Assembly: GCF_019048065.1 (NCBI RefSeq)
Contig: NZ_CP077291.1
Span: 3,348,001 to 3,412,000 of the forward strand
Direction of reading: 5' to 3'
DNA length: 64,000 bases
Source: Citrobacter farmeri
GTDB taxonomy: Bacteria; Pseudomonadota; Gammaproteobacteria; Enterobacterales; Enterobacteriaceae
A program made the position numbers and the translations under genes. Numbering within the stretch: position 1 is the first letter of the stretch; the number at the start of each line of letters is the position of its first letter. The notes beneath the pieces were generated by a model. That model did no database searches. It was not told the DNA's origin and was given only the letters and a program-made list of their open reading frames with translations. Shown piece by piece: positions 27,361-38,001 of the stretch.

Positions 27361-30300
27361 TTAATGTGATATTTTTCGGTAGCGGCGCATCCACATCAAC
27401 TTATATGCCGCAGGAATAATAAACAATGACAGCAGCGGAGCCGTAATCATGCCGCCAATCATGGGCGCCGCAATCCGACTCATGACTTCCGAACCGGCCC
27501 CTGTGCCCCATAAAATAGGCAGCAGACCCGCAATAATCACCGCTACCGTCATCGCTTTGGGCCGTACCCGCAGCACCGCGCCGTGATACAACGCGTCATC
27601 CAGTTTCTCTGCGCTGAACGTCTGCGGATTGTCCAGTGAAGGGTCGGCCTCAATGGCATGGCGTAGGTACATCAGCATGACCACGCCAAATTCGGCCGCC
27701 ACCCCCGCCAGGGCGATAAACCCGGTTCCTGTCGCTACCGACAGATGGAATCCCATCCAGTACAGGAACCAGATCCCCCCCACCAGCGCAAACGGGACGC
27801 TGGTGATGATCAGCAGCGCTTCTCCGACACGGCGGAACGCCAGATACAACAGAACGAAAATGATCATTAGCGTCATGGGCACCATCAGCTTCAGCTTATG
27901 GTTCGCCCGCTCAAGCAACTCAAACTGACCAGAGAACGCGACGCTGATACCAGGCTTCAACTGGACGTTATCCGCAATCGCCTTTTTCAGGTCGTTGACC
28001 ACAGAGACCATATCCCGGTCACGCACGTCAATGTAAATCCAACCGGTGGGCCGCGCATTCTCGGTTTTCAACATCGAGGGTCCCGGCGCGATGCTGATTG
28101 TGGCCACATCCCCCAGCGTAATTTGCTGCTTCATCGGCGTCAGAATCGGTAGCTGGCGCAGCGCCTGCGGGCTGTCACGGTAGCTCTGCGGATAACGCAG
28201 ATTGATGGGATAGCGGGCAATCCCCTCAACGGTCTCCCCCACCATCGCCCCGCCGATGGCCGAAGTAACAAATAACTGCACGTCACCCACCGTCATGCCA
28301 TAGCGGGCGGCCTTCTCACGGCTAATGTCGATGTTGAGATAGCGACCACCTTGCAGACGCTCGGCCAGCGCGGACGTCACGCCAGGAACGGTTCGGGCGA
28401 CCTCTTCAATCTGTTCGGCCATGGCATCAATATCGGCCAGCACATTACCTGAGACTTTAATGCCAATCGGACTCTTAATCCCGGTCGAAAGCATATCAAT
28501 GCGATTACGAATAGGCGGTACCCACAGGTTTGCCAGCCCCGGCAGACGAACGGTTTTGTCCAGTTCCTCGATGATTTTGTCCATCGTCATGCCCGGACGC
28601 CACTGATCCTGCGGCTTAAGCTGAATGGTAGTCTCCACCATTTCCAGCGGAGCCGAATCCGTGGCGGTCTCCGCTTTCCCGGTTTTACCAAAGACCCTGG
28701 CGACTTCCGGTACGGTCATGATAAGCCTGTCGGTTTTCTGTAACATACTTGCCGCTTCTGCTGCCGAAATCCCCGGCAACGTGGAAGGCATGTACAGCAG
28801 ATCGCCTTCGTTAATCTGCGGTAAGAACTCGCCTCCGACTTTACTCAGCGGCCAGGCAACCGTCAGGATTGAGAGCACCGCCACCAACAGCGTCGTTTTC
28901 GGCCAGTGCAGCACCTTCAGTAATAGCGGATGGTAAATACGGATCAAAAAGCGGTTGAGCGGGTTGCTGCTTTCCGCCGGAATTTTGCCGCGGATCCACA
29001 GCCCCATCAGAATCGGGATCACCACGATCGCCAGAAACGCCGCCCCCGCCATCGCCCAGGTTTTGGTAAAGGCCAGCGGCCCGAACAGACGCCCTTCCTG
29101 CCCCTCAAGGGTAAAGACAGGAATAAAAGAGAGAGTGATAATCAGTAAACTGATAAACAGCGCCGGGCCGACCTCCACGGACGCGTTGGTGATCACCTGC
29201 CAGCGCGTCTCGTTATCCAGCGTTTCGCCCGGATGCAGATGTTCCCACTCTTCCAGCCGTTTATGCGCGTTTTCGATCATCACAATGGCGGCATCCACCA
29301 TCGCGCCCACCGCGATGGCGATCCCGCCGAGCGACATAATGTTGGCGTTCAGCCCCTGGAAATGCATCACGATAAAAGCGATACACAGCCCCAGCGGCAG
29401 CGAGATGATCGCCACCAGCGCGGAACGCACGTGCCAGAGAAACAGCGCGCAGACCAGCGCCACGACGATAAACTCTTCCAACAGCTTAGTGCTGAGGTTA
29501 TCGATGGCACGATCAATCAACTGACTGCGATCGTAGGTGGTCACCACTTCCACGCCTTCCGGCAGGCTACTTTTCAGCGTCTCCAGTTTACTTTTGACCG
29601 CCGAAATCACTTCACGCGCGTTTTTACCGGAACGCAAGATGACCACCCCGCCAGCCACTTCGCCGTCCCCGTTGAGTTCGGCGATCCCCCGGCGCATTTC
29701 CGGGCCAGGCTGCACTCTCGCCACATCACGCAGATACACCGGCACACCGTTTTCCCCTGACTTCAGGACGATGTGATTAAAGTCATCCAACGTTTGCAGA
29801 TACCCGCTGGCGCGGACCATGTATTCCGCTTCCGACAGTTCCACCGACGAGCCGCCCGCCTCCTGGTTGGAGGCATCCAGCGCGCCTTTCACCTCCGACA
29901 GGCTGATGCCGTACTGAGCGAGTTTCATCGGGTCGATCACCACCTGGTACTCTTTCACTACGCCGCCCACAGAGGCCACTTCCGATACGTTCGGGATAGT
30001 TTTCAACTCATATTTCAGAAACCAGTCCTGCAATGAACGCAGCTCCGCCAGGTCGTGCTTACCGCTGCGATCGACCAGCGCATATTCGAAGATCCAGCCC
30101 ACGCCGGTGGCGTCCGGCCCCATTTCCGCACTGACGCCCGCCGGGAGCTTCCCCTGCACCTGGTTGAGATATTCCAGCACGCGTGAACGGGCCCAGTATG
30201 GATCGGTGCCATCTTCAAAAATAACGTAGACATACGAGTCGCCAAACTGCGAGAAGCCGCGCACCGTCTTTGCGCCCGGCACGGACAGCATGGTGGTGGT

Positions 30301-30513
30301 GAGCGGATAGGTGACCTGATTCTCAACAATCTGCGGCGCCTGCCCCGGATAGCTGGTTTTGACAATCACCTGCACATCGGACAGGTCAGGTAGTGCATCC
30401 ACCGGCGTGTTGACGATGGTCCAGGTACCCCAGATGCTGAGAAAGAGCGCGCCAATAATCACCAGAAAGCGGTTGGCAACCGAGCGACGAATAATCCATT
30501 CAATCATCTGCAT
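27361..30513 (-). CDS. cusA: Cu(I)/Ag(I) efflux RND pump CusA
   Basis: The inner-membrane proton-driven pump of the CusCBA tripartite complex, which expels Cu(I) and Ag(I) across the envelope. The 1050 residues compare with 1047 in E. coli. Twelve membrane helices and two large periplasmic loops are in place. The three methionines of the periplasmic binding site, equivalent to Met573, Met623 and Met672 in E. coli, are all present with exactly the E. coli spacing (LLYMPST, APLEMVE, RIDMLST). The proton-relay segment [17 protein letters not shown] is intact. It is the last gene of cusCFBA, 5 bp after cusB, and ends next to a REP-like hairpin. Confidence 0.97.
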   Translation of the reverse strand: MQMIEWIIRRSVANRFLVIIGALFLSIWGTWTIVNTPVDALPDLSDVQVIVKTSYPGQAPQIVENQVTYPLTTTMLSVPGAKTVRGFSQFGDSYVYVIFEDGTDPYWARSRVLEYLNQVQGKLPAGVSAEMGPDATGVGWIFEYALVDRSGKHDLAELRSLQDWFLKYELKTIPNVSEVASVGGVVKEYQVVIDPMKLAQYGISLSEVKGALDASNQEAGGSSVELSEAEYMVRASGYLQTLDDFNHIVLKSGENGVPVYLRDVARVQPGPEMRRGIAELNGDGEVAGGVVILRSGKNAREVISAVKSKLETLKSSLPEGVEVVTTYDRSQLIDRAIDNLSTKLLEEFIVVALVCALFLWHVRSALVAIISLPLGLCIAFIVMHFQGLNANIMSLGGIAIAVGAMVDAAIVMIENAHKRLEEWEHLHPGETLDNETRWQVITNASVEVGPALFISLLIITLSFIPVFTLEGQEGRLFGPLAFTKTWAMAGAAFLAIVVIPILMGLWIRGKIPAESSNPLNRFLIRIYHPLLLKVLHWPKTTLLVAVLSILTVAWPLSKVGGEFLPQINEGDLLYMPSTLPGISAAEAASMLQKTDRLIMTVPEVARVFGKTGKAETATDSAPLEMVETTIQLKPQDQWRPGMTMDKIIEELDKTVRLPGLANLWVPPIRNRIDMLSTGIKSPIGIKVSGNVLADIDAMAEQIEEVARTVPGVTSALAERLQGGRYLNIDISREKAARYGMTVGDVQLFVTSAIGGAMVGETVEGIARYPINLRYPQSYRDSPQALRQLPILTPMKQQITLGDVATISIAPGPSMLKTENARPTGWIYIDVRDRDMVSVVNDLKKAIADNVQLKPGISVAFSGQFELLERANHKLKLMVPMTLMIIFVLLYLAFRRVGEALLIITSVPFALVGGIWFLYWMGFHLSVATGTGFIALAGVAAEFGVVMLMYLRHAIEADPSLDNPQTFSAEKLDDALYHGAVLRVRPKAMTVAVIIAGLLPILWGTGAGSEVMSRIAAPMIGGMITAPLLSLFIIPAAYKLMWMRRYRKISH

Positions 30514-30518
30514 TCTCC

Positions 30519-31781
30519 TCAGTGCACATGGGCCGCATGAGCGGGTGTCGCCGACGGTTGCTGGGCGCGCATTCTATCCAACGCGCCGGAGATATTGGCT
30601 TCTGAATCAATCAGAAACAGGCCACTGGCAACGACTTTCTCGCCTTCGTCCAGCCCGGAACGGATCGCCGTCACCCCCTGCGAAGCCTGGAAGACGGAGA
30701 CCAGCTTCGGAACAAAACGGCCTTCACCGTCCACTGTGATCACCCGCTGCTCACTGCCGGAATCGATCAGCGCTTTAGACGGGATCAACAACATCGGCTC
30801 ACTGGCCGTTTTCAAATTGAGCCAGGCGTTCATCCCTGGTTTCAGCGCTTCATCAGGATTTTCGACTTCCAGACGCAGTTGTAGCGTTCGGGTAGTGGCA
30901 TCAGCACTGGGCAGCAGCGTCCACTTGCGGACGGTGAACGACTTATCCGGACGCGCCGGAATAGTCAGCGAAAACTGTGACGTGTCTTTAATCAGCCACG
31001 CGATGGATTCAGGCACGGCGGCAGTGACCCACACCGGGTCTATTCCCTGAATTTTCGCCACCACGTTATCTTTGGCGATGTTCATGCCGGCACGTAAATC
31101 AAAGGCGGTAATGACCCCGTCAATGGGTGCCGTAAGGGTAAAACGGGTCTGAATTTTGCGCGTCGCGACCAGACGCCGAATATCCGCGTCCGGCATCCCG
31201 GCCAGACGCAGTCGCTCCAGAATGCCTTCAACCTGGGTTGCCGTACCGCCGGTCTCTTTGAGCAGCAGGTATTCGCTCTGCGCTTCCACCCAGTCAGGGA
31301 TCGTCAGTTCGAGCAGCGGCGCGCCTTTTTTCACCTTATCGCCCACGGTCAGCGGCCAGACTTTATCGACAAACCCCGCGGCTCGCGCCTGCATGATGAC
31401 AAACTGATACTCGTTGTAGCTGACGTTGGCCGGGAACGTTTGTGCGAACGTGAGAGGGCCACGGCGGACAACCTCAGTCTTCACGCCGAGATTTTGCGTT
31501 TGCGTCGGATCGATACGGACTCCCGGCGCAGCGGCGCTGGCAGACTCTTCATCGGCGTATTTCGGCACCAGGTCCATATCCATAAAAGGCGATTTGCCGG
31601 GTTTATCGAAGCGGGTATTCGGGTACATCGGGTCGTACCAGAACAGCACATTGCGGGCTTCTTTTTCCGCGGCAGGTGGTGTATTCGCCGATGGGTGTGC
31701 GGAGGCGAAATACATATAGCCACCCACGGCGATAATGCCGCCCGCCATCATGCTGCCAATAATCAGCGCGATATTTTTCAT
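30519..31781 (-). CDS. cusB: Cu(I)/Ag(I) efflux periplasmic adaptor CusB
   Basis: The membrane-fusion protein that links CusA to the CusC channel and accepts metal from CusF. It has 420 residues (E. coli 407), the extra length being in the N-terminal linker and the alanine-rich stretch near residue 80. The N-terminal membrane anchor ([21 protein letters not shown]) is followed by the metal-binding methionine segment [12 protein letters not shown] and [12 protein letters not shown], which supplies the three methionines of the E. coli site. Lipoyl, hairpin and beta-barrel domains follow. The C-terminus is His-rich (HAAHVH). It is 32 bp after cusF. Confidence 0.97.
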   Translation of the reverse strand: MKNIALIIGSMMAGGIIAVGGYMYFASAHPSANTPPAAEKEARNVLFWYDPMYPNTRFDKPGKSPFMDMDLVPKYADEESASAAAPGVRIDPTQTQNLGVKTEVVRRGPLTFAQTFPANVSYNEYQFVIMQARAAGFVDKVWPLTVGDKVKKGAPLLELTIPDWVEAQSEYLLLKETGGTATQVEGILERLRLAGMPDADIRRLVATRKIQTRFTLTAPIDGVITAFDLRAGMNIAKDNVVAKIQGIDPVWVTAAVPESIAWLIKDTSQFSLTIPARPDKSFTVRKWTLLPSADATTRTLQLRLEVENPDEALKPGMNAWLNLKTASEPMLLIPSKALIDSGSEQRVITVDGEGRFVPKLVSVFQASQGVTAIRSGLDEGEKVVASGLFLIDSEANISGALDRMRAQQPSATPAHAAHVH

Positions 31782-31813
31782 GAGGTCATGCTCAACGTTA
31801 AAATAAGAGAAAA

Positions 31814-32158
31814 TTACTGGCTTTTAATATCCTGCAATAACGAAAGATTGCCCTGCTGGATAAACGTAAACGCCACGTTGTCCCCCGCTTTTATACCGTT
31901 GAGCTGCGTTTGCGGCGTGATGGTAAAACGCATGGTCATTGCCGGCCAGTTCAGCGCGGGAATGGGGCCATGTTCAATGGTGACTTTTTTGCTCTCCATA
32001 TCAACGCTTTTCACCACGCCGGTGGCGCTGACCGCCGGGCTTTGTTCCGCGGCAGGCATGGCGCCCATCATATCGCCGTGATGATGCTCATTGGCCTGGA
32101 CATTAATTGCCAGCGTAGAGAAAACCGCGAATACGACTGCGTTAAATACCGTGTTCAT
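31814..32158 (-). CDS. cusF: Periplasmic Cu(I)/Ag(I) metallochaperone CusF
   Basis: A small periplasmic OB-fold protein that binds Cu(I)/Ag(I) and hands it to CusB. It has 114 residues (E. coli 110). After the signal peptide (cleavage near QANEHH) the metal site is conserved: the histidine in IEHGPIPAL and the NWPAMTMRF segment, giving the His-Trp-Met-Met arrangement in which the tryptophan makes a cation-pi contact. Its position between cusC and cusB is the standard operon order. Confidence 0.97.
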   Translation of the reverse strand: MNTVFNAVVFAVFSTLAINVQANEHHHGDMMGAMPAAEQSPAVSATGVVKSVDMESKKVTIEHGPIPALNWPAMTMRFTITPQTQLNGIKAGDNVAFTFIQQGNLSLLQDIKSQ

Positions 32159-32185
32159 TTTGAATCTCCCATGATGTCATTTGAT

Positions 32186-33568
32186 TTATTCCAGCCAACC
32201 GCCGCCAAGCGCGGTATAGAGCGTAATTTCGTTAACCTGCCGGGCGTAATTAAGGTCAAGCAGAGTTTGTTGCGTCGTAAATAGTGAACGTTCGGCGTCC
32301 AGCACTTCGATATAGCTCACCGCACCGTTGCGATAGAGCGCTCTGGCGCGCTGAAGGGTGATTTGTAGTGAGGAAAGGTAACGCTGCTGACCGCGAATCT
32401 GATCGGCCAGGCTCTGGCGCAGCACCAGCGCATCGGCAACCTCTTTGAAAGCGTTCTGGATCTTCTGCTCGTAATTGACCACCGACTGCTGTTGGCGGAT
32501 TTCAGCCAGATCGAGGTTGGCCTGATTACGCCCGGCATTGAAGATGGGTAACTCCACCTTCGGGATGAAATTCCACATCCCGCTTGCCGCCGAAAACAGA
32601 GTTGAGAGATCGCTGCTGCTGCCGGAGAGACCGCTGGTCAGCGTAACAGAAGGGAAAAAAGCCGCACGCGCCGCGCCGATATTGGCGTTCGCCGCCATCA
32701 ACGCATGTTCGGCTTCCATAATGTCCGGACGCTGCAACAGGATTTGCGATGAGAGCGATGGTGGTAACGTCACGCCGTTGAGATCGCTGACGTTCTGTCG
32801 CGTATCGTCCGGCAGCGTGCCGTAGCTCCCCAGCAACAGCTGCAACGCGTTGTTCGCCTGCGCCAGCTCTCCCTGACGTTTAGCGATGTCGCTACGCGTA
32901 CTTTCGATCGCACCGCGCGCCTGTTCCAGCGCCAGCACGTTGGTACTGCCGGTGACCAGTTGTTTTTCCACCAACGCATAGGCACGCTCGTAGTTACTCA
33001 GCGTTTCTTGTGCCACCTGGAGCTGTGCAAAAGCCAGACGCCGATTGAACCAGCTCTGCGCCACGTTGGATACCAGCAGAATATGCACTGCCCGGCCCGC
33101 CTCTTCGCTGGCAAAAAAGTTCTGTCGGTCAGCTTCACTCATGTTTTTCAGTCGACCAAAGAAATCCAGATCAAAGCTCAGGTTCAGCCCGGCCTCATAT
33201 TCACGGGTACTGCGGGTGTCCCCTTTGAGCTTTCCACTCCAGTTACCGCTGCTTTCTGCGTTCAGTTGCGGATAGCGATCGGCATCGGTCACCCGATATT
33301 GCGCCCTCGCCTCCTGCACTTTCAGCGCCGCCATGCGTAAATCACGGTTGCTGCGCAGCGCCTCGGCAATCAGCGTTTTCACTTGCGGATCAACGAAGAA
33401 CTGCCGCCAACCGCTGTCCTGATAGCTCACCGCTGACGTCACCATCTGGTTCTGGCTCAGAGAAAACTGCTGCGGCACCGGAGGTGCCGGACGCTGATAG
33501 TCCGGTGCGAGTGAACATCCTGCCAGCAGTAGCGCCATCGAGAGTGTGAGAAACTTAAAATTACGCAT
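32186..33568 (-). CDS. cusC: Outer-membrane efflux channel lipoprotein CusC
   Basis: A TolC-like trimeric outer-membrane channel that completes the CusCBA pump. The 460 residues start at the ATG at 33568, which opens a lipoprotein signal peptide ending LLLAGC, followed by SLAPDYQRPAPPVPQQFSLSQN as in E. coli CusC (457). The outer-membrane efflux-protein repeats are intact (KVQEARAQYRVTDADRYPQLN and KIQNAFKEVADALVLRQSLADQI). Upstream in-frame starts would bury the lipobox and are rejected. It is the first gene of cusCFBA and divergent from cusRS across a CusR box. Confidence 0.95.
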   Translation of the reverse strand: MRNFKFLTLSMALLLAGCSLAPDYQRPAPPVPQQFSLSQNQMVTSAVSYQDSGWRQFFVDPQVKTLIAEALRSNRDLRMAALKVQEARAQYRVTDADRYPQLNAESSGNWSGKLKGDTRSTREYEAGLNLSFDLDFFGRLKNMSEADRQNFFASEEAGRAVHILLVSNVAQSWFNRRLAFAQLQVAQETLSNYERAYALVEKQLVTGSTNVLALEQARGAIESTRSDIAKRQGELAQANNALQLLLGSYGTLPDDTRQNVSDLNGVTLPPSLSSQILLQRPDIMEAEHALMAANANIGAARAAFFPSVTLTSGLSGSSSDLSTLFSAASGMWNFIPKVELPIFNAGRNQANLDLAEIRQQQSVVNYEQKIQNAFKEVADALVLRQSLADQIRGQQRYLSSLQITLQRARALYRNGAVSYIEVLDAERSLFTTQQTLLDLNYARQVNEITLYTALGGGWLE

Positions 33569-33636
33569 GAGCCTGATTTTCATGTGGGTTGATATCAGCA
33601 ACTTTACCTGGCGCTCTCTGTTCAACCCGTGACAGC

Positions 33637-33658
33637 AAAATGACAAAGCTGTCATTTT
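33637..33658. promoter_or_regulatory. CusR box between cusC and cusR
   Basis: A perfect inverted repeat AAAATGACA-N4-TGTCATTTT (22 bp). It matches the E. coli Cus box in all but one inner position. It sits 68 bp upstream of cusC and 80 bp upstream of cusR, so phosphorylated CusR can activate both divergent operons. Confidence 0.9.
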
Positions 33659-33738
33659 CCCAGAATGCGATTGCTATCCGATCCGGCTTCTCTAGAATTG
33701 AGGAACCCCACGACATTCGCGTGGTGAAGGAGGATGTG

Positions 33739-34422
33739 TTGAAGATTTTGATTGTCGAAGATGAGAAAAAAACCGGTGAATACCTGACTAAAGGGTTAAC
33801 GGAAGCGGGCTTTGTTGTCGATCTTGCCGACAACGGTCTGAACGGTTATCACCTGGCGATGACCGGTGATTACGACCTGCTCATCCTTGACATCATGCTG
33901 CCCGACGTCAACGGCTGGGATATCGTCCGGATGCTACGCACCGCCAATAAAGGCATGCCGATTCTGCTGCTCACCGCGCTGGGAACGATTGAACATCGGG
34001 TGAAAGGGCTGGAGTTAGGCGCGGATGATTATCTGGTTAAGCCGTTTGCTTTTGCCGAACTGCTCGCGCGCGTCAGAACGCTGCTGCGCCGGGGAGCGGC
34101 GGTGATTGTCGAAAGCCAGTTTCAGGTGGCCGATCTGACAGTCGATCTGGTCAGTCGCAAAGTGAGTCGGAGCGGAACACGCATCACGCTCACCAGCAAA
34201 GAATTTACCCTGCTGGAGTTTTTCCTGCGTCATCAGGGAGAAGTATTGCCCCGCTCGCTGATTGCCTCTCAGGTGTGGGACATGAATTTCGACAGCGACA
34301 CCAACGCCATTGACGTGGCCGTGAAACGTCTGCGCGGTAAGATTGATAACGACTTTGAACCTAAGCTGATTCAGACCGTGCGTGGCGTGGGATATGTGCT
34401 TGAGGTGCCGGATGGTCAGTAA
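33739..34422 (+). CDS. cusR: Copper-responsive response regulator CusR
   Basis: An OmpR-family response regulator that activates cusCFBA when CusS senses periplasmic Cu(I)/Ag(I). The start is set at TTG 33739, giving 227 residues, the E. coli length (there an ATG), with AAGGAGGA 4 bases upstream. A GTG one codon earlier is too close to that site, and longer in-frame extensions run across the CusR box. The receiver domain ([15 protein letters not shown], phosphorylated aspartate in LILDIMLPD, then LLTALG and the lysine of LVKPFAF) and the winged-helix output domain are almost identical to E. coli CusR. Its stop overlaps the cusS start. Confidence 0.95.
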   Translation: MKILIVEDEKKTGEYLTKGLTEAGFVVDLADNGLNGYHLAMTGDYDLLILDIMLPDVNGWDIVRMLRTANKGMPILLLTALGTIEHRVKGLELGADDYLVKPFAFAELLARVRTLLRRGAAVIVESQFQVADLTVDLVSRKVSRSGTRITLTSKEFTLLEFFLRHQGEVLPRSLIASQVWDMNFDSDTNAIDVAVKRLRGKIDNDFEPKLIQTVRGVGYVLEVPDGQ

Positions 34423-35851
34423 GCGGTTATCCCGCCCTTTTTCGCTGGCGACGCGTCTGACCTTTTTTATCAGCCTCGCGACCATTGCCTCTTTTTTTGC
34501 CTTTACCTGGATAATGATCCAGTCGGTAAAAGTGCATTTTGCCGAACAAGACATCAACGACTTAACCGAAATCAGCGCCACGCTCGAACGGATCCTCACC
34601 CCCTCTGACGAGCCGGAATCCCGCCGTCTGGAGATCCTGAAAAACGTAGCGGCCGGTTACTCGAACGTCATCATTTCGCTGGAAGATGCCAACCAGCAGG
34701 CGCTTTTTCATTCCCCTCATGTACCGGATATCCGGCAGTTTCTTGCCCGCGCCACGCCGGATAAAACCGTTCCGGGCGGCAACGTCTATTTAATTAACGG
34801 CCCGTCAATGCAGATGGCAGGACACGGCACCCATTCCACCTGGCGCATGATCCGTCTGCCGGTCGGGCCGCTGGCAGAGGGAAAACCGGCCTATACCCTG
34901 TATCTGGCGCTATCGATCGATTTTCACCTGCATTACATTAACGACCTGAAAAACAAGCTGATCATGACCGCCTCGATCATCAGCATGTTGATCATTCTTA
35001 TCGTGCTGTTTGCCGTTTATAAAGGCCACGAACCGATCCGCAGCGTCAGTCGACAGATTCAAAACATCACCTCGAAAGATCTCGACGTGCGCCTGGATCC
35101 CCAATCGGTCCCCATTGAACTGGAACGGCTGGTACTCTCGTTTAACCACATGATCGAGCGTATCGAGGACGTTTTCACCCGTCAGTCTAATTTTTCTGCC
35201 GATATTGCCCATGAGATCCGCACCCCCATTACCAACCTGGTGACGCAAACGGAAATAGTCCTCAGCCAGCCCCGCAGCCAGAAGGAACTGGAAGAGGTGC
35301 TCTATTCCAGTCTCGAAGAATTTAGTCATATGGCGAAAATGGTTAGCGATATGCTGTTTCTGGCGCAGGCTGATAACAACCAACTGATCCCGGAGAAAAA
35401 AGCGCTCAATCTGGCAGATGAAGTCAGTAAAGTGTTCGACTTTTTTGAAGCGCTGGCGGAAGACCGGGAGGTTGGACTACATTTTGAAGGGAGTCCATGC
35501 CTGGTTTCCGGCGATCCCGGCATGCTGCGTCGGGCGATAAGCAACCTCCTCTCCAACGCGATGCGCTACACGCCACCGGGCCAGAGCATTACCGTCCGGC
35601 TGAAAGAGGCGAACGACCAGGTGCACGTCATCATTGAAAACCCGGGAACGCCCATCCCTGCGGAACATCTGCCACGGTTGTTTGATCGCTTTTATCGCGT
35701 GGATCCGTCCCGCCAGCGCAAAGGCGAAGGCAGCGGCATTGGGCTGGCCATCGTGAAATCCATTGTCACGGCGCACCACGGAAACGTGTCGGTGACCTCA
35801 GATGCCCACGTTACCCGTTTTATTCTGAGTTTGCCGAAAGAGCCGGTCTGA
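34412..35851 (+). CDS. cusS: Copper/silver-sensing histidine kinase CusS
   Basis: The inner-membrane sensor kinase of the Cus system, 479 residues (E. coli 480). The ATG at 34412 is in a different frame and overlaps the last codons of cusR by 11 bp, so translation is coupled. Two membrane helices (about residues 15-35 and 185-205) bracket a periplasmic sensor domain containing the Met/His stretch around [18 protein letters not shown] linker follows, then the phosphorylated histidine in [16 protein letters not shown] and the ATPase domain ([25 protein letters not shown]). E. coli has nfrAB beyond cusS; here VOC genes follow. Confidence 0.96.
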   Translation: MVSKRLSRPFSLATRLTFFISLATIASFFAFTWIMIQSVKVHFAEQDINDLTEISATLERILTPSDEPESRRLEILKNVAAGYSNVIISLEDANQQALFHSPHVPDIRQFLARATPDKTVPGGNVYLINGPSMQMAGHGTHSTWRMIRLPVGPLAEGKPAYTLYLALSIDFHLHYINDLKNKLIMTASIISMLIILIVLFAVYKGHEPIRSVSRQIQNITSKDLDVRLDPQSVPIELERLVLSFNHMIERIEDVFTRQSNFSADIAHEIRTPITNLVTQTEIVLSQPRSQKELEEVLYSSLEEFSHMAKMVSDMLFLAQADNNQLIPEKKALNLADEVSKVFDFFEALAEDREVGLHFEGSPCLVSGDPGMLRRAISNLLSNAMRYTPPGQSITVRLKEANDQVHVIIENPGTPIPAEHLPRLFDRFYRVDPSRQRKGEGSGIGLAIVKSIVTAHHGNVSVTSDAHVTRFILSLPKEPV

Positions 35852-36345
35852 CTGACCTGCACCTGACGACGTTTCCCCCTGTTGTGTACTTACCCGAGTG
35901 GAGGTACGAACGACGGGCTATCTCGTTTTCGTCGATCGCAAGCGTCTGCGATAGCATCTTGATTATTCATATAGCGCATACCTGCCAGGCAAATGAGCAC
36001 ACAAGCGCAACGTAATTGCACGGTATAGTGGGAAATGATGTGACGTAAAGACTTTGACGGCGCGAAAAAAAGCTGCGTCGCCGCGCTGTGTCGGTTGCCG
36101 ACAATTTGCTTCAGTTCGCCTGAGAATGTGTTCATCGCGGTTCAGATGACGCGATAGCATAGCGTTGCGGATGCTGTTTCCGCGCGGTAATGTCGTAATT
36201 TTTATATTCCCTCACAGAAATGTCCCTTTTTTACAACGAGAATTTTGGATTATATCGTATCTTTCCCCGCATCCACTGGGGAAATTTTATTATTGTGTGG
36301 TTCGTGCGTAACAATATAATCACGCTTAAACACTATGAGGTGACT
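35852..36345. other. Intergenic region after cusS
   Basis: About 490 bp without a supported gene. The minus strand holds an 81-codon open frame (35890-36135) whose first 40 residues vaguely recall the N-terminus of AraC-type regulators, but nothing downstream continues it, so at most it is a decayed fragment. The right half is AT-rich and must carry the promoter of the VOC gene at 36346. Confidence 0.4.
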
Positions 36346-36792
36346 ATGTCCAGTATTCTGAAAGGAATTAATGTGTTATTTATCGCAGGGTTTGGCCCTG
36401 TCACGACAAACGCTGAGGAAAGTGCGTCTTTATATAAAGACATACTGCAACTGCCGCTTGAAACTATTGACGGTTATGACGGATATCTGCATTCGCAAAA
36501 CATCCCCGGAGCGAAGTATTTTGCCGTCTGGCCGCTGGATAAAGTGGCCCTCTCTTGTTTTGGCACATCGGAATGGCCTGCCAGTTTACCTGTTCCTCAG
36601 GCATGGCTCGAATTTGAAGTTGACGACATGCAGTCCGCCTCCGATATTTTAAAGGAAAGTGGATGTAAGTTACTAACCTGTATGCAAGAAGAACCCTGGG
36701 AACAAACGGTCACCCGCTTTCTCAGTCCTGAGGGGATCATCATGGCAATTTCCTATACTCCGTTTTTGCGCCAGGCGTCAGAACGGGCATAA
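36346..36792 (+). CDS. VOC-superfamily (glyoxalase/bleomycin-resistance fold) protein
   Basis: A 148-residue protein of the vicinal-oxygen-chelate fold, starting at the ATG with GAGG 5 bases upstream; a longer in-frame start at 36220 gives an unlikely N-terminus. Two beta-alpha-beta-beta-beta modules are visible: FGPVTTNAEESASLYKDILQLPL, then AWLEFEVDDMQSASDILKESG ending RFLSPEGIIMAISYTPF. Relatives include dioxygenases, glyoxalases and antibiotic-binding proteins; metal ligands are not clear, so this may be a binding protein rather than an enzyme. A strong terminator follows. No E. coli counterpart lies at this place. Confidence 0.75.
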   Translation: MSSILKGINVLFIAGFGPVTTNAEESASLYKDILQLPLETIDGYDGYLHSQNIPGAKYFAVWPLDKVALSCFGTSEWPASLPVPQAWLEFEVDDMQSASDILKESGCKLLTCMQEEPWEQTVTRFLSPEGIIMAISYTPFLRQASERA

Positions 36793-36835
36793 TGAGCCAA
36801 TGGGGGCGACATGCGTCCACATTGCTAAAACACAA

Positions 36836-36865
36836 AAAGACCATCCGGTTTTTCGGACGGTCTTT
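36836..36865 (+). terminator. Terminator after the first VOC gene
   Basis: A 12-bp stem (AAAGACCATCCG / CGGACGGTCTTT, one G-U pair) with a 6-nt loop; the TTT tail and the A-rich 5' flank allow it to work in both directions. Confidence 0.85.
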
Positions 36866-37070
36866 CATTCATTTCATGGTGATAAACGCTGAGTTCACCG
36901 CGCTAATAAAAGTCTCGCTAAAACGGAAATATCCTGACAGTGAAAGGTCTGAAAATAGATCTTGCCTGGAAAAAGGAAAACATCACCGAAATTAAAGTTG
37001 TGGTTTGTTTTTTACTGATAAAGAATAAAAACTTACGAAAACGGTGGTTAAAAGAAAGGGAAATGACGTC

Positions 37071-37505
37071 ATGAAAACGTATCAACTACATCGCGGCAGA
37101 CTTATCGACCATATCCAGCTCGTGGTTAACGACTTTGACGCCAGTAAAGCGTTTTACACCGCCGTGCTAACGACCCTGGAAATCCCGATCATAAACACAA
37201 CAGACGACTATTTCTGGGCGGATGAACTGGTCGTGTCTTCGGTGGAAAGCTCAGGCGCGCTGGGAGTCCCTACAGGACGTCATCATCTTGCTTTCCAGGC
37301 CAAAGATCGTGAGATGGTAGATGCCTTTTTTCATGCCGCAATGGAGCATGGAGGACGTGACAACGGCGCCCCTGGTGAACGCCACTACCACTGCGGATAC
37401 TACGCGGCATTCGTTCTTGATCCGGATGGTAATAACATTGAAGCCGTCTATCATGGTGAAGCACAGCGTAGTACACCTTCTGTGGAAATTAGCTTCAGCC
37501 TTTAA
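37071..37505 (+). CDS. VOC-superfamily protein with intact metal-ligand positions
   Basis: A 144-residue vicinal-oxygen-chelate protein, starting at the ATG with AAAGGGA upstream. It opens with the usual ligand histidine (LIDHIQLVVNDFDASKAFY), has the central GRHHLAFQAKDREMVDAFFHAAMEHGG, and ends with the catalytic-type FVLDPDGNNIEAVYHG, where the glutamate is the usual metal ligand. That set is typical of glyoxalase-like enzymes of this family, so metal-dependent catalysis is plausible; the substrate is unknown. It has a different VOC subtype from the gene 280 bp upstream and appears to be a separate transcription unit. Confidence 0.8.
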   Translation: MKTYQLHRGRLIDHIQLVVNDFDASKAFYTAVLTTLEIPIINTTDDYFWADELVVSSVESSGALGVPTGRHHLAFQAKDREMVDAFFHAAMEHGGRDNGAPGERHYHCGYYAAFVLDPDGNNIEAVYHGEAQRSTPSVEISFSL

Positions 37506-37661
37506 ATGCCGGGTTCAGGATTGCTCAGGCCGTTTTCCCAATGGAGCTGGATGAACCTGGATTTCTTAGACGGTTTCGTGTCTCAGGTTGGCTCGATTTT
37601 TAACTATGATATCCCGAATATGTCTCGTGAAGGAAAAATGGGGATGGGAGGTAATGTCTAA
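37506..37661 (+). CDS. Unrecognised 51-codon ORF abutting the VOC gene, near tRNA-Arg
   Basis: The ATG directly follows the VOC stop (TAAATG) and opens 51 codons ending before the tRNA gene. The product has an aromatic-rich middle (SQWSWMNLDFLDGF) and a Gly/Met-rich end (GKMGMGGNV). It has no ribosome site of its own and I do not recognise it. It could be a translationally coupled small protein or the leftover end of a larger gene deposited by an element that used the neighbouring tRNA-Arg gene. Confidence 0.3.
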   Translation: MPGSGLLRPFSQWSWMNLDFLDGFVSQVGSIFNYDIPNMSREGKMGMGGNV

Positions 37662-37676
37662 CTCGTTGATTCATTA

Positions 37677-37753
<77 letters not shown>

Positions 37754-37983
37754 AATGAACTGCAATGCGGACTGTTCCAAAACTGGTCGGTATTATACGT
37801 TCACAACCTTAACGGTCAATGGCTTTCCACTCAACTGCTTGAGTTGTGAGCATCCTGCTTTTCCTGTCCCTTCCCCCCCTCCAGGTGGATCGCCGCTTAA
37901 AACCACCCTGACAGAAAGCGGTAACTGACAACGGTCTTCACTTCTGACAAAATAGCGCCATCCCCTTTGACGTGAAGTAACAG

Positions 37984-38001
37984 ATGGAATCCTCTCTCTG
38001 A
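37984..38001 (+). promoter_or_regulatory. Five-codon mini-ORF overlapping the folD start
   Basis: ATG GAA TCC TCT CTC TGA: the TGA at 37999-38001 shares its last base with the folD ATG. No obvious Shine-Dalgarno stands in front of folD, so reinitiation from this mini-ORF is a possible way of starting folD. It could also be chance. Confidence 0.3.

Noticed and set aside
27109..27369. 86-codon ORF before cusA stop
   Set aside because: It runs into a hairpin and the 3' end of cusA and shows no family features.
33589..33739. Longer N-terminus for cusR
   Set aside because: The extension runs across the CusR box and has no counterpart in E. coli CusR of 227 residues.
35890..36135. 81-codon minus-strand ORF after cusS
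   Set aside because: Faint AraC-like N-terminus only, no DNA-binding domain follows and no ribosome site is clear; treated as possible decayed fragment, not a gene.
36792..36995. 67-codon ORF after the first VOC gene
   Set aside because: It runs through a strong terminator hairpin (36836-36865), has no ribosome site and no recognisable product.
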